A stretch of DNA of 23,356 nt, from assembly GCA_900893395.1 (NCBI GenBank), contig CAAHFI011213651.1:1-23356 (forward strand), given 5' to 3'. The stretch comes from Euglena gracilis. Its lineage: Eukaryota > Euglenozoa > Euglenophyceae > Euglenales > Euglenaceae. Position 1 is the stretch's first letter, and each line of letters opens with the position of its first letter. The translations under genes and the position numbers were made by a program. Of the stretch, positions 10,249 to 23,345 are shown piece after piece. The notes beneath the pieces were generated by a model that was given only the letters and a program-made list of their open reading frames with translations, was not told the origin of the DNA and made no database searches.

Positions 10249-11302
10249 TTGGGGTCGTCTTCCACCCCTCCAAAAACGTCGATACCTTGCTAGTTTTTTG
10301 ATATCCGCATGTTTTTCACACCCGTAGGCACTAATCCGGCCGGCACATCGGAATACCTATACCGGGGGTTGCAATGGGAACCCCCAATCGGTTTCCAGTT
10401 TTAGGCCCAAATCACGGTTTCCCATGGGCCCAAGTATGGGAACCAGGCTGTACTGACATTTGGGGTCGTCTTCCACCCCTCCAAAAACGTCGATACCTTG
10501 CTAGTTTTTTGATATCCGCATGTTTTTCACACCCGTAGGCACTAATCCGGCCGGCACATCGGAATACCTATACCGGGGGTTGCAATGGGAACCCCCAATC
10601 GGTTTCCAGTTTTAGGCCCAAATCACGGTTTCCCATGGGCCCAAGTATGGGAACCAGGCTGTACTGACATTTGGGGTCGTCTTCCACCCCTCCAAAAACG
10701 TCGATACCTTGCTAGTTTTTTGATATCCGCATGTTTTTCACACCCGTAGGCACTAATCCGGCCGGCACATCGGAATACCTATACCGGGGGTTGCAATGGG
10801 AACCCCCAATCGGTTTCCAGTTTTAGGCCCAAATCACGGTTTCCCATGGGCCCAAGTATGGGAACCAGGCTGTACTGACATTTGGGGTCGTCTTCCACCC
10901 CTCCAAAAACGTCGATACTTGCTAGTTTTTTGATATCCGCATGTTTTTCACACCCGTAGGCACTAATCCGGCCGGCACATCGGAATACCTATACCGGGGG
11001 TTGCAATGGGAACCCCCAATCGGTTTCCAGTTTTAGGCCCAAATCACGGTTTCCCATGGGCCCAAGTATGGGAACCAGGCTGTACTGACATTTGGGGTCG
11101 TCTTCCACCCCTCCAAAAACGTCGATACCTTGCTAGTTTTTTGATATCCGCATGTTTTTCACACCCGTAGGCACTAATCCGGCCGGCACATCGGAATACC
11201 TATACCGGGGGTTGCAATGGGAACCCCCAATCGGTTTCCAGTTTTAGGCCCAAATCACGGTTTCCCATGGGCCCAAGTATGGGAACCAGGCTGTACTGAC
11301 AT
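10249..11302 (+). repeat. Cluster of 211-bp CC-variant units (50-54)
   Basis: Starts are 10249, 10460, 10671, 10882 and 11092. Four of the five units (not 10882) read GATACCTTGC and are 211 bp. Clustering of this variant after long uniform runs fits local spread by unequal exchange or conversion, since independent slips would be scattered. Confidence 0.85.
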
Positions 11303-12772
11303 TTGGGGTCGTCTTCCACCCCTCCAAAAACGTCGATACTTGCTAGTTTTTTGATATCCGCATGTTTTTCACACCCGTAGGCACTAATCCGGCCGGCACA
11401 TCGGAATACCTATACCGGGGGTTGCAATGGGAACCCCCAATCGGTTTCCAGTTTTAGGCCCAAATCACGGTTTCCCATGGGCCCAAGTATGGGAACCAGG
11501 CTGTACTGACATTTGGGGTCGTCTTCCACCCCTCCAAAAACGTCGATACTTGCTAGTTTTTTGATATCCGCATGTTTTTCACACCCGTAGGCACTAATCC
11601 GGCCGGCACATCGGAATACCTATACCGGGGGTTGCAATGGGAACCCCCAATCGGTTTCCAGTTTTAGGCCCAAATCACGGTTTCCCATGGGCCCAAGTAT
11701 GGGAACCAGGCTGTACTGACATTTGGGGTCGTCTTCCACCCCTCCAAAAACGTCGATACTTGCTAGTTTTTTGATATCCGCATGTTTTTCACACCCGTAG
11801 GCACTAATCCGGCCGGCACATCGGAATACCTATACCGGGGGTTGCAATGGGAACCCCCAATCGGTTTCCAGTTTTAGGCCCAAATCACGGTTTCCCATGG
11901 GCCCAAGTATGGGAACCAGGCTGTACTGACATTTGGGGTCGTCTTCCACCCCTCCAAAAACGTCGATACTTGCTAGTTTTTTGATATCCGCATGTTTTTC
12001 ACACCCGTAGGCACTAATCCGGCCGGCACATCGGAATACCTATACCGGGGGTTGCAATGGGAACCCCCAATCGGTTTCCAGTTTTAGGCCCAAATCACGG
12101 TTTCCCATGGGCCCAAGTATGGGAACCAGGCTGTACTGACATTTGGGGTCGTCTTCCACCCCTCCAAAAACGTCGATACTTGCTAGTTTTTTGATATCCG
12201 CATGTTTTTCACACCCGTAGGCACTAATCCGGCCGGCACATCGGAATACCTATACCGGGGGTTGCAATGGGAACCCCCAATCGGTTTCCAGTTTTAGGCC
12301 CAAATCACGGTTTCCCATGGGCCCAAGTATGGGAACCAGGCTGTACTGACATTTGGGGTCGTCTTCCACCCCTCCAAAAACGTCGATACTTGCTAGTTTT
12401 TTGATATCCGCATGTTTTTCACACCCGTAGGCACTAATCCGGCCGGCACATCGGAATACCTATACCGGGGGTTGCAATGGGAACCCCCAATCGGTTTCCA
12501 GTTTTAGGCCCAAATCACGGTTTCCCATGGGCCCAAGTATGGGAACCAGGCTGTACTGACATTTGGGGTCGTCTTCCACCCCTCCAAAAACGTCGATACT
12601 TGCTAGTTTTTTGATATCCGCATGTTTTTCACACCCGTAGGCACTAATCCGGCCGGCACATCGGAATACCTATACCGGGGGTTGCAATGGGAACCCCCAA
12701 TCGGTTTCCAGTTTTAGGCCCAAATCACGGTTTCCCATGGGCCCAAGTATGGGAACCAGGCTGTACTGACAT
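11303..12772 (+). repeat. Core block: seven identical 210-bp units (55-61)
   Basis: Starts run every 210 bases from 11303 to 12563. No difference from the reference block is visible. Confidence 0.88.
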
Positions 12773-13192
12773 TTGGGGTCGTCTTCCACCCCTCCAAAAA
12801 CGTCGATATTGCTAGTTTTTTGATATCCGCATGTTTTTCACACCCGTAGGCACTAATCCGGCCGGCACATCGGAATACCTATACCGGGGGTTGCAATGGG
12901 AACCCCCAATCGGTTTCCAGTTTTAGGCCCAAATCACGGTTTCCCATGGGCCCAAGTATGGGAACCAGGCTGTACTGACATTTGGGGTCGTCTTCCACCC
13001 CTCCAAAAACGTCGATACCTTGCTAGTTTTTTGATATCCGCATGTTTTTCACACCCGTAGGCACTAATCCGGCCGGCACATCGGAATACCTATACCGGGG
13101 GTTGCAATGGGAACCCCCAATCGGTTTCCAGTTTTAGGCCCAAATCACGGTTTCCCATGGGCCCAAGTATGGGAACCAGGCTGTACTGACAT
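12773..13192 (+). repeat. Two marked units: GATATTGC (209 bp) and GATACCTTGC (211 bp)
   Basis: Unit 62 (12773-12981) lacks the C of GATACTTGC, giving GATATTGC at 12805-12812. Unit 63 (12982-13192) has the extra C. The deletion variant is seen only here and in the unit starting at 18233, exactly 5,460 bases further on. Confidence 0.85.
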
Positions 13193-16100
13193 TTGGGGTC
13201 GTCTTCCACCCCTCCAAAAACGTCGATACTTGCTAGTTTTTTGATATCCGCATGTTTTTCACACCCGTAGGCACTAATCCGGCCGGCACATCGGAATACC
13301 TATACCGGGGGTTGCAATGGGAACCCCCAATCGGTTTCCAGTTTTAGGCCCAAATCACGGTTTCCCATGGGCCCAAGTATGGGAACCAGGCTGTACTGAC
13401 ATTTGGGGTCGTCTTCCACCCCTCCAAAAACGTCGATACTTGCTAGTTTTTTGATATCCGCATGTTTTTCACACCCGTAGGCACTAATCCGGCCGGCACA
13501 TCGGAATACCTATACCGGGGGTTGCAATGGGAACCCCCAATCGGTTTCCAGTTTTAGGCCCAAATCACGGTTTCCCATGGGCCCAAGTATGGGAACCAGG
13601 CTGTACTGACATTTGGGGTCGTCTTCCACCCCTCCAAAAACGTCGATACTTGCTAGTTTTTTGATATCCGCATGTTTTTCACACCCGTAGGCACTAATCC
13701 GGCCGGCACATCGGAATACCTATACCGGGGGTTGCAATGGGAACCCCCAATCGGTTTCCAGTTTTAGGCCCAAATCACGGTTTCCCATGGGCCCAAGTAT
13801 GGGAACCAGGCTGTACTGACATTTGGGGTCGTCTTCCACCCCTCCAAAAACGTCGATACTTGCTAGTTTTTTGATATCCGCATGTTTTTCACACCCGTAG
13901 GCACTAATCCGGCCGGCACATCGGAATACCTATACCGGGGGTTGCAATGGGAACCCCCAATCGGTTTCCAGTTTTAGGCCCAAATCACGGTTTCCCATGG
14001 GCCCAAGTATGGGAACCAGGCTGTACTGACATTTGGGGTCGTCTTCCACCCCTCCAAAAACGTCGATACTTGCTAGTTTTTTGATATCCGCATGTTTTTC
14101 ACACCCGTAGGCACTAATCCGGCCGGCACATCGGAATACCTATACCGGGGGTTGCAATGGGAACCCCCAATCGGTTTCCAGTTTTAGGCCCAAATCACGG
14201 TTTCCCATGGGCCCAAGTATGGGAACCAGGCTGTACTGACATTTGGGGTCGTCTTCCACCCCTCCAAAAACGTCGATACTTGCTAGTTTTTTGATATCCG
14301 CATGTTTTTCACACCCGTAGGCACTAATCCGGCCGGCACATCGGAATACCTATACCGGGGGTTGCAATGGGAACCCCCAATCGGTTTCCAGTTTTAGGCC
14401 CAAATCACGGTTTCCCATGGGCCCAAGTATGGGAACCAGGCTGTACTGACATTTGGGGTCGTCTTCCACCCCTCCAAAAACGTCGATACTTGCTAGTTTT
14501 TTGATATCCGCATGTTTTTCACACCCGTAGGCACTAATCCGGCCGGCACATCGGAATACCTATACCGGGGGTTGCAATGGGAACCCCCAATCGGTTTCCA
14601 GTTTTAGGCCCAAATCACGGTTTCCCATGGGCCCAAGTATGGGAACCAGGCTGTACTGACATTTGGGGTCGTCTTCCACCCCTCCAAAAACGTCGATACT
14701 TGCTAGTTTTTTGATATCCGCATGTTTTTCACACCCGTAGGCACTAATCCGGCCGGCACATCGGAATACCTATACCGGGGGTTGCAATGGGAACCCCCAA
14801 TCGGTTTCCAGTTTTAGGCCCAAATCACGGTTTCCCATGGGCCCAAGTATGGGAACCAGGCTGTACTGACATTTGGGGTCGTCTTCCACCCCTCCAAAAA
14901 CGTCGATACTTGCTAGTTTTTTGATATCCGCATGTTTTTCACACCCGTAGGCACTAATCCGGCCGGCACATCGGAATACCTATACCGGGGGTTGCAATGG
15001 GAACCCCCAATCGGTTTCCAGTTTTAGGCCCAAATCACGGTTTCCCATGGGCCCAAGTATGGGAACCAGGCTGTACTGACATTTGGGGTCGTCTTCCACC
15101 CCTCCAAAAACGTCGATACTTGCTAGTTTTTTGATATCCGCATGTTTTTCACACCCGTAGGCACTAATCCGGCCGGCACATCGGAATACCTATACCGGGG
15201 GTTGCAATGGGAACCCCCAATCGGTTTCCAGTTTTAGGCCCAAATCACGGTTTCCCATGGGCCCAAGTATGGGAACCAGGCTGTACTGACATTTGGGGTC
15301 GTCTTCCACCCCTCCAAAAACGTCGATACTTGCTAGTTTTTTGATATCCGCATGTTTTTCACACCCGTAGGCACTAATCCGGCCGGCACATCGGAATACC
15401 TATACCGGGGGTTGCAATGGGAACCCCCAATCGGTTTCCAGTTTTAGGCCCAAATCACGGTTTCCCATGGGCCCAAGTATGGGAACCAGGCTGTACTGAC
15501 ATTTGGGGTCGTCTTCCACCCCTCCAAAAACGTCGATACTTGCTAGTTTTTTGATATCCGCATGTTTTTCACACCCGTAGGCACTAATCCGGCCGGCACA
15601 TCGGAATACCTATACCGGGGGTTGCAATGGGAACCCCCAATCGGTTTCCAGTTTTAGGCCCAAATCACGGTTTCCCATGGGCCCAAGTATGGGAACCAGG
15701 CTGTACTGACATTTGGGGTCGTCTTCCACCCCTCCAAAAACGTCGATACTTGCTAGTTTTTTGATATCCGCATGTTTTTCACACCCGTAGGCACTAATCC
15801 GGCCGGCACATCGGAATACCTATACCGGGGGTTGCAATGGGAACCCCCAATCGGTTTCCAGTTTTAGGCCCAAATCACGGTTTCCCATGGGCCCAAGTAT
15901 GGGAACCAGGCTGTACTGACATTTGGGGTCGTCTTCCACCCCTCCAAAAACGTCGATACTTGCTAGTTTTTTGATATCCGCATGTTTTTCACACCCGTAG
16001 GCACTAATCCGGCCGGCACATCGGAATACCTATACCGGGGGTTGCAATGGGAACCCCCAATCGGTTTCCAGTTTTAGGCCCAAATCACGGTTTCCCATGG

Positions 16101-18232
16101 GCCCAAGTATGGGAACCAGGCTGTACTGACATTTGGGGTCGTCTTCCACCCCTCCAAAAACGTCGATACTTGCTAGTTTTTTGATATCCGCATGTTTTTC
16201 ACACCCGTAGGCACTAATCCGGCCGGCACATCGGAATACCTATACCGGGGGTTGCAATGGGAACCCCCAATCGGTTTCCAGTTTTAGGCCCAAATCACGG
16301 TTTCCCATGGGCCCAAGTATGGGAACCAGGCTGTACTGACATTTGGGGTCGTCTTCCACCCCTCCAAAAACGTCGATACTTGCTAGTTTTTTGATATCCG
16401 CATGTTTTTCACACCCGTAGGCACTAATCCGGCCGGCACATCGGAATACCTATACCGGGGGTTGCAATGGGAACCCCCAATCGGTTTCCAGTTTTAGGCC
16501 CAAATCACGGTTTCCCATGGGCCCAAGTATGGGAACCAGGCTGTACTGACATTTGGGGTCGTCTTCCACCCCTCCAAAAACGTCGATACTTGCTAGTTTT
16601 TTGATATCCGCATGTTTTTCACACCCGTAGGCACTAATCCGGCCGGCACATCGGAATACCTATACCGGGGGTTGCAATGGGAACCCCCAATCGGTTTCCA
16701 GTTTTAGGCCCAAATCACGGTTTCCCATGGGCCCAAGTATGGGAACCAGGCTGTACTGACATTTGGGGTCGTCTTCCACCCCTCCAAAAACGTCGATACT
16801 TGCTAGTTTTTTGATATCCGCATGTTTTTCACACCCGTAGGCACTAATCCGGCCGGCACATCGGAATACCTATACCGGGGGTTGCAATGGGAACCCCCAA
16901 TCGGTTTCCAGTTTTAGGCCCAAATCACGGTTTCCCATGGGCCCAAGTATGGGAACCAGGCTGTACTGACATTTGGGGTCGTCTTCCACCCCTCCAAAAA
17001 CGTCGATACTTGCTAGTTTTTTGATATCCGCATGTTTTTCACACCCGTAGGCACTAATCCGGCCGGCACATCGGAATACCTATACCGGGGGTTGCAATGG
17101 GAACCCCCAATCGGTTTCCAGTTTTAGGCCCAAATCACGGTTTCCCATGGGCCCAAGTATGGGAACCAGGCTGTACTGACATTTGGGGTCGTCTTCCACC
17201 CCTCCAAAAACGTCGATACTTGCTAGTTTTTTGATATCCGCATGTTTTTCACACCCGTAGGCACTAATCCGGCCGGCACATCGGAATACCTATACCGGGG
17301 GTTGCAATGGGAACCCCCAATCGGTTTCCAGTTTTAGGCCCAAATCACGGTTTCCCATGGGCCCAAGTATGGGAACCAGGCTGTACTGACATTTGGGGTC
17401 GTCTTCCACCCCTCCAAAAACGTCGATACTTGCTAGTTTTTTGATATCCGCATGTTTTTCACACCCGTAGGCACTAATCCGGCCGGCACATCGGAATACC
17501 TATACCGGGGGTTGCAATGGGAACCCCCAATCGGTTTCCAGTTTTAGGCCCAAATCACGGTTTCCCATGGGCCCAAGTATGGGAACCAGGCTGTACTGAC
17601 ATTTGGGGTCGTCTTCCACCCCTCCAAAAACGTCGATACTTGCTAGTTTTTTGATATCCGCATGTTTTTCACACCCGTAGGCACTAATCCGGCCGGCACA
17701 TCGGAATACCTATACCGGGGGTTGCAATGGGAACCCCCAATCGGTTTCCAGTTTTAGGCCCAAATCACGGTTTCCCATGGGCCCAAGTATGGGAACCAGG
17801 CTGTACTGACATTTGGGGTCGTCTTCCACCCCTCCAAAAACGTCGATACTTGCTAGTTTTTTGATATCCGCATGTTTTTCACACCCGTAGGCACTAATCC
17901 GGCCGGCACATCGGAATACCTATACCGGGGGTTGCAATGGGAACCCCCAATCGGTTTCCAGTTTTAGGCCCAAATCACGGTTTCCCATGGGCCCAAGTAT
18001 GGGAACCAGGCTGTACTGACATTTGGGGTCGTCTTCCACCCCTCCAAAAACGTCGATACTTGCTAGTTTTTTGATATCCGCATGTTTTTCACACCCGTAG
18101 GCACTAATCCGGCCGGCACATCGGAATACCTATACCGGGGGTTGCAATGGGAACCCCCAATCGGTTTCCAGTTTTAGGCCCAAATCACGGTTTCCCATGG
18201 GCCCAAGTATGGGAACCAGGCTGTACTGACAT
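13193..18232 (+). repeat. Core block: 24 apparently identical 210-bp units (64-87)
   Basis: Starts run every 210 bases from 13193 to 18023, 5,040 bases in all. By row comparison at 420-base spacing I find no substitution or indel. This is the longest uniform run in the window. Either very recent amplification or collapse and re-expansion by an assembler would give this picture. Confidence 0.9.
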
Positions 18233-20749
18233 TTGGGGTCGTCTTCCACCCCTCCAAAAACGTCGATATTGCTAGTTTTTTGATATCCGCATGTTTTTCA
18301 CACCCGTAGGCACTAATCCGGCCGGCACATCGGAATACCTATACCGGGGGTTGCAATGGGAACCCCCAATCGGTTTCCAGTTTTAGGCCCAAATCACGGT
18401 TTCCCATGGGCCCAAGTATGGGAACCAGGCTGTACTGACATTTGGGGTCGTCTTCCACCCCTCCAAAAACGTCGATACTTGCTAGTTTTTTGATATCCGC
18501 ATGTTTTTCACACCCGTAGGCACTAATCCGGCCGGCACATCGGAATACCTATACCGGGGGTTGCAATGGGAACCCCCAATCGGTTTCCAGTTTTAGGCCC
18601 AAATCACGGTTTCCCATGGGCCCAAGTATGGGAACCAGGCTGTACTGACATTTGGGGTCGTCTTCCACCCCTCCAAAAACGTCGATACTTGCTAGTTTTT
18701 TGATATCCGCATGTTTTTCACACCCGTAGGCACTAATCCGGCCGGCACATCGGAATACCTATACCGGGGTTGCAATGGGAACCCCCAATCGGTTTCCAGT
18801 TTTAGGCCCAAATCACGGTTTCCCATGGGCCCAAGTATGGGAACCAGGCTGTACTGACATTTGGGGTCGTCTTCCACCCCTCCAAAAACGTCGATACTTG
18901 CTAGTTTTTTGATATCCGCATGTTTTTCACACCCGTAGGCACTAATCCGGCCGGCACATCGGAATACCTATACCGGGGGTTGCAATGGGAACCCCCAATC
19001 GGTTTCCAGTTTTAGGCCCAAATCACGGTTTCCCATGGGCCCAAGTATGGGAACCAGGCTGTACTGACATTTGGGGTCGTCTTCCACCCCTCCAAAAACG
19101 TCGATACTTGCTAGTTTTTTGATATCCGCATGTTTTTCACACCCGTAGGCACTAATCCGGCCGGCACATCGGAATACCTATACCGGGGGTTGCAATGGGA
19201 ACCCCCAATCGGTTTCCAGTTTTAGGCCCAAATCACGGTTTCCCATGGGCCCAAGTATGGGAACCAGGCTGTACTGACATTTGGGGTCGTCTTCCACCCC
19301 TCCAAAAACGTCGATACTTGCTAGTTTTTTGATATCCGCATGTTTTTCACACCCGTAGGCACTAATCCGGCCGGCACATCGGAATACCTATACCGGGGGT
19401 TGCAATGGGAACCCCCAATCGGTTTCCAGTTTTAGGCCCAAATCACGGTTTCCCATGGGCCCAAGTATGGGAACCAGGCTGTACTGACATTTGGGGTCGT
19501 CTTCCACCCCTCCAAAAACGTCGATACTTGCTAGTTTTTTGATATCCGCATGTTTTTCACACCCGTAGGCACTAATCCGGCCGGCACATCGGAATACCTA
19601 TACCGGGGTTGCAATGGGAACCCCCAATCGGTTTCCAGTTTTAGGCCCAAATCACGGTTTCCCATGGGCCCAAGTATGGGAACCAGGCTGTACTGACATT
19701 TGGGGTCGTCTTCCACCCCTCCAAAAACGTCGATACTTGCTAGTTTTTTGATATCCGCATGTTTTTCACACCCGTAGGCACTAATCCGGCCGGCACATCG
19801 GAATACCTATACCGGGGGTTGCAATGGGAACCCCCAATCGGTTTCCAGTTTTAGGCCCAAATCACGGTTTCCCATGGGCCCAAGTATGGGAACCAGGCTG
19901 TACTGACATTTGGGGTCGTCTTCCACCCCTCCAAAAACGTCGATACTTGCTAGTTTTTTGATATCCGCATGTTTTTCACACCCGTAGGCACTAATCCGGC
20001 CGGCACATCGGAATACCTATACCGGGGGTTGCAATGGGAACCCCCAATCGGTTTCCAGTTTTAGGCCCAAATCACGGTTTCCCATGGGCCCAAGTATGGG
20101 AACCAGGCTGTACTGACATTTGGGGTCGTCTTCCACCCCTCCAAAAACGTCGATACTTGCTAGTTTTTTGATATCCGCATGTTTTTCACACCCGTAGGCA
20201 CTAATCCGGCCGGCACATCGGAATACCTATACCGGGGTTGCAATGGGAACCCCCAATCGGTTTCCAGTTTTAGGCCCAAATCACGGTTTCCCATGGGCCC
20301 AAGTATGGGAACCAGGCTGTACTGACATTTGGGGTCGTCTTCCACCCCTCCAAAAACGTCGATACCTTGCTAGTTTTTTGATATCCGCATGTTTTTCACA
20401 CCCGTAGGCACTAATCCGGCCGGCACATCGGAATACCTATACCGGGGGTTGCAATGGGAACCCCCAATCGGTTTCCAGTTTTAGGCCCAAATCACGGTTT
20501 CCCATGGGCCCAAGTATGGGAACCAGGCTGTACTGACATTTGGGGTCGTCTTCCACCCCTCCAAAAACGTCGATACTTGCTAGTTTTTTGATATCCGCAT
20601 GTTTTTCACACCCGTAGGCACTAATCCGGCCGGCACATCGGAATACCTATACCGGGGGTTGCAATGGGAACCCCCAATCGGTTTCCAGTTTTAGGCCCAA
20701 ATCACGCTTTCCCATGGGCCCAAGTATGGGAACCAGGCTGTACTGACAT
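18233..20749 (+). repeat. Core block with recurrent single-base run variants (units 88-99)
   Basis: Starts are 18233, 18442, 18652, 18861, 19071, 19281, 19491, 19700, 19910, 20120, 20329 and 20540. Unit 88 has GATATTGC (18265-18272). Units at 18652, 19491 and 20120 have four G in hairpin A and therefore 209 bp; each yields the same spurious 61-codon reverse frame. The unit at 20329 has GATACCTTGC. The unit at 20540 has C at 20707 (CACGCTTT), a state otherwise seen only in the first 2.7 kb. Confidence 0.85.
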
Positions 20750-21982
20750 TTGGGGTCGTCTTCCACCCCTCCAAAAACGTCGATATCTTGCTAGTTTTTT
20801 GATATCCGCATGTTTTTCACACCCGTAGGCACTAATCCGGCCGGCACATCGGAATACCTATACCGGGGGTTGCAATGGGAACCCCCAATCGGTTTCCAGT
20901 TTTAGGCCAAATCACGGTTTCCCATGGGCCCAAGTATGGGAACCAGGCTGTACTGACATTTGGGGTCGTCTTCCACCCCTCCAAAAACGTCGATATCCTT
21001 GCTAGTTTTTTGATATCCGCATGTTTTTCACACCCGTAGGCACTAATCCGGCCGGCACATCGGAATACCTATACCGGGGGCAATGGGAACCCCAATCGGT
21101 TTCCAGTTTTAGGCCCAAATCACGGTTTCCCATGGGCCCAAGTATGGGAACCAGGCTGTACTGACATTTGGGGTCGTCTTCCACCCCTCCAAAAACGTCG
21201 ATATCTTGCTAGTTTTTTGATATCCGCATGTTTTTCACACCCGTAGGCACTAATCCGGCCGGCACATCGGAATACCTATACCGGGGTTGCAATGGGAACC
21301 CCCAATCGGTTTCCAGTTTTAGGCCCAAATCACGGTTTCCCATGGGCCCAAGTATGGGAACCAGGCTGTACTGACATTTGGGGTCGTCTTCCACCCCTCC
21401 AAAAACGTCGTATCTTGCTAGTTTTTTGATATCCGCATGTTTTTCACACCCGTAGGCACTAATCCGGCCGGCACATCGGAATACCTATACCGGGGTTGCA
21501 ATGGGAACCCCAATCGGTTTCCAGTTTTAGGCCCAAATCACGGTTTCCCATGGGCCCAAGTATGGGAACCAGGCTGTACTGACATTTGGGGTCGTCTTCC
21601 ACCCTCCAAAAACGTCGATATCTTGCTAGTTTTTTGATATCCGCATGTTTTTCACACCCGTAGGCACTAATCCGGCCGGCACATCGGAATACCTATACCG
21701 GGGTTGCAATGGGAACCCCCAATCGGTTTCCAGTTTTAGGCCCAAATCACGGTTTCCCATGGGCCCAAGTATGGGAACCAGGCTGTACTGACATTTGGGG
21801 TCGTCTTCCACCCCTCCAAAAACGTCGATATCTTGCTAGTTTTTTGATATCCGCATGTTTTCACACCCGTAGGCACTAATCCGGCCGCACATCGGAATAC
21901 CTATGCAATACCCCAATCGGTTTCCAGTTTTAGGCCCAAATCACGGTTTCATGGGCCCAAGTATACCAGGCTGTACTGACAT
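20750..21982 (+). repeat. Right-hand subfamily with a second GATATC (units 100-105)
   Basis: Starts are 20750, 20960, 21168, 21378, 21586 and 21795. From 20782 the GATAC-TTGC site reads GATATCTTGC (GATATCCTTGC in the second unit, GTATCTTGC in the fourth). The unit therefore carries GATATC twice, 19 bp apart, at 20782-20787 and 20801-20806 in the first example. The state persists, with noise, in most units to the window end. Loss of single bases in C- and G-runs becomes common here. Confidence 0.82.
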
Positions 21983-23345
21983 TTGGGTCGTCTTCCACCC
22001 TCCAAAAACGTCGATATCTTGCTATTTTTGATATCCGCATGTTTTTCACACCCGTAGCACTAATCGGCGGCACATCGGAATACCTACGGGGTTGCAATGG
22101 GACTTTAGGCCCAAATCACGGTTTCCCGGCCAAGTTGTACTGATTTGGGGTCGTCTCCCCCCAAAACGTCGATATCTTGCTAGTTTTTTTGATATCGCAT
22201 GTTTTTCACACCCGTAGGCACTAATCGGCCGGCACATCGGAATACCTATACCGGGGTTGCAATGGGAACCCCCAATCGGTTTCCAGTTTTAGGCCCAAAT
22301 CACGGTTTCCCATGGGCCCAAGTATGGGAACCAGGCTGTACTGACATTTGGGGTCGTCTTCCACCCCTCCAAAAACGTCGATATCTTTGCTAGTTTTTTG
22401 ATATCCGCATGTTTTTCACACCCGTAGGCACTAATCCGGCCGGCACATCGGAATACCTATACCGGGGTTGCAATGGGAACCCCAATCGGTTTCCAGTTTA
22501 GGCCAAATCACGGTTTCCCATGGCCCAAGTATGGGAACCAGGCTGTACTGACATTTGGGGTCGTCTTCCACCCTCCAAAACGTCGAATCTGCTAGTTTTT
22601 GATATCCGCATGTTTTCACACCCGTAGGCACTAATCCGGCCGGCACATCGGAATACCTATACCGGGGTTGCAATGGGAACCCCAATCGGTTTCCAGTTTT
22701 AGGCCCAAATCACGGTTTCCATGGCCCAAGTATGGGAACCAGGCTGTACTGACATTTGGGGTCGTCTTCCACCCCTCCAAAAACGTCGATACTTGCTAGT
22801 TTTTTGATATCCGCATGTTTTTCACACGTAGGCACTAATCCGGCCGGCACATCGGAATACCTATACCGGGGGTTGCAATGGAACCCCCAATCGGTTTCCA
22901 GTTTTAGGCCCAAATCACGGTTTCCCATGGGCCCAAGTAGGGAACCAGGCTGTACTGACATTTGGGGTCGTCTTCCACCCCTCCAAAAACGTCGAATCTT
23001 GCTAGTTTTTTGATATCCGCATGTTTTTCACACCCGTAGGCACTAATCCGGCCGGCACATCGGAATACACCTATACCCCACGTTTCCAGTTTTAGGCCAA
23101 ATCACGGTTTCCATGGCCCAATATGGACCAGGCTGTACTGACATTTGGGCGTCTTCCACCCTCAAAAACGTCGCTACTTGCTAGTTTTTTGATATCCGCA
23201 TGTTTTTCACACCGTAGGCACTAATCCGGCCGCACATCGGAATACCTATACCGGGGTTGCAATGGGAACCCCCAATCGGTTTCCAGTTTTAGGCCCAAAT
23301 CACGGTTTCCCATGGGCCCAAGAGGGAACCAGGCTGTACTGACAT
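21983..23345 (+). repeat. Degraded right-end units (units 106-112)
   Basis: Starts are 21983, 22145, 22348, 22555, 22756, 22962 and 23145, with lengths 162, 203, 207, 201, 206, 183 and 201. The preceding unit at 21795 is already shortened to 188 bp. Most differences are one-base losses in runs (T6 to T5, T5 to T4, A5 to A4, C4 to C3), plus a few deletions of 10-20 bases around the two hairpins. Substitutions are few. This spectrum resembles uncorrected long-read sequence at a contig end, though true decay at an array edge cannot be ruled out. Confidence 0.8.

Noticed and set aside
7938-11302. Higher-order repeat built from 210/211-bp unit alternation
   Set aside because: The order of lengths (211,210,211,210,209 and later 211,211,211,210,211) does not recur with a fixed period.
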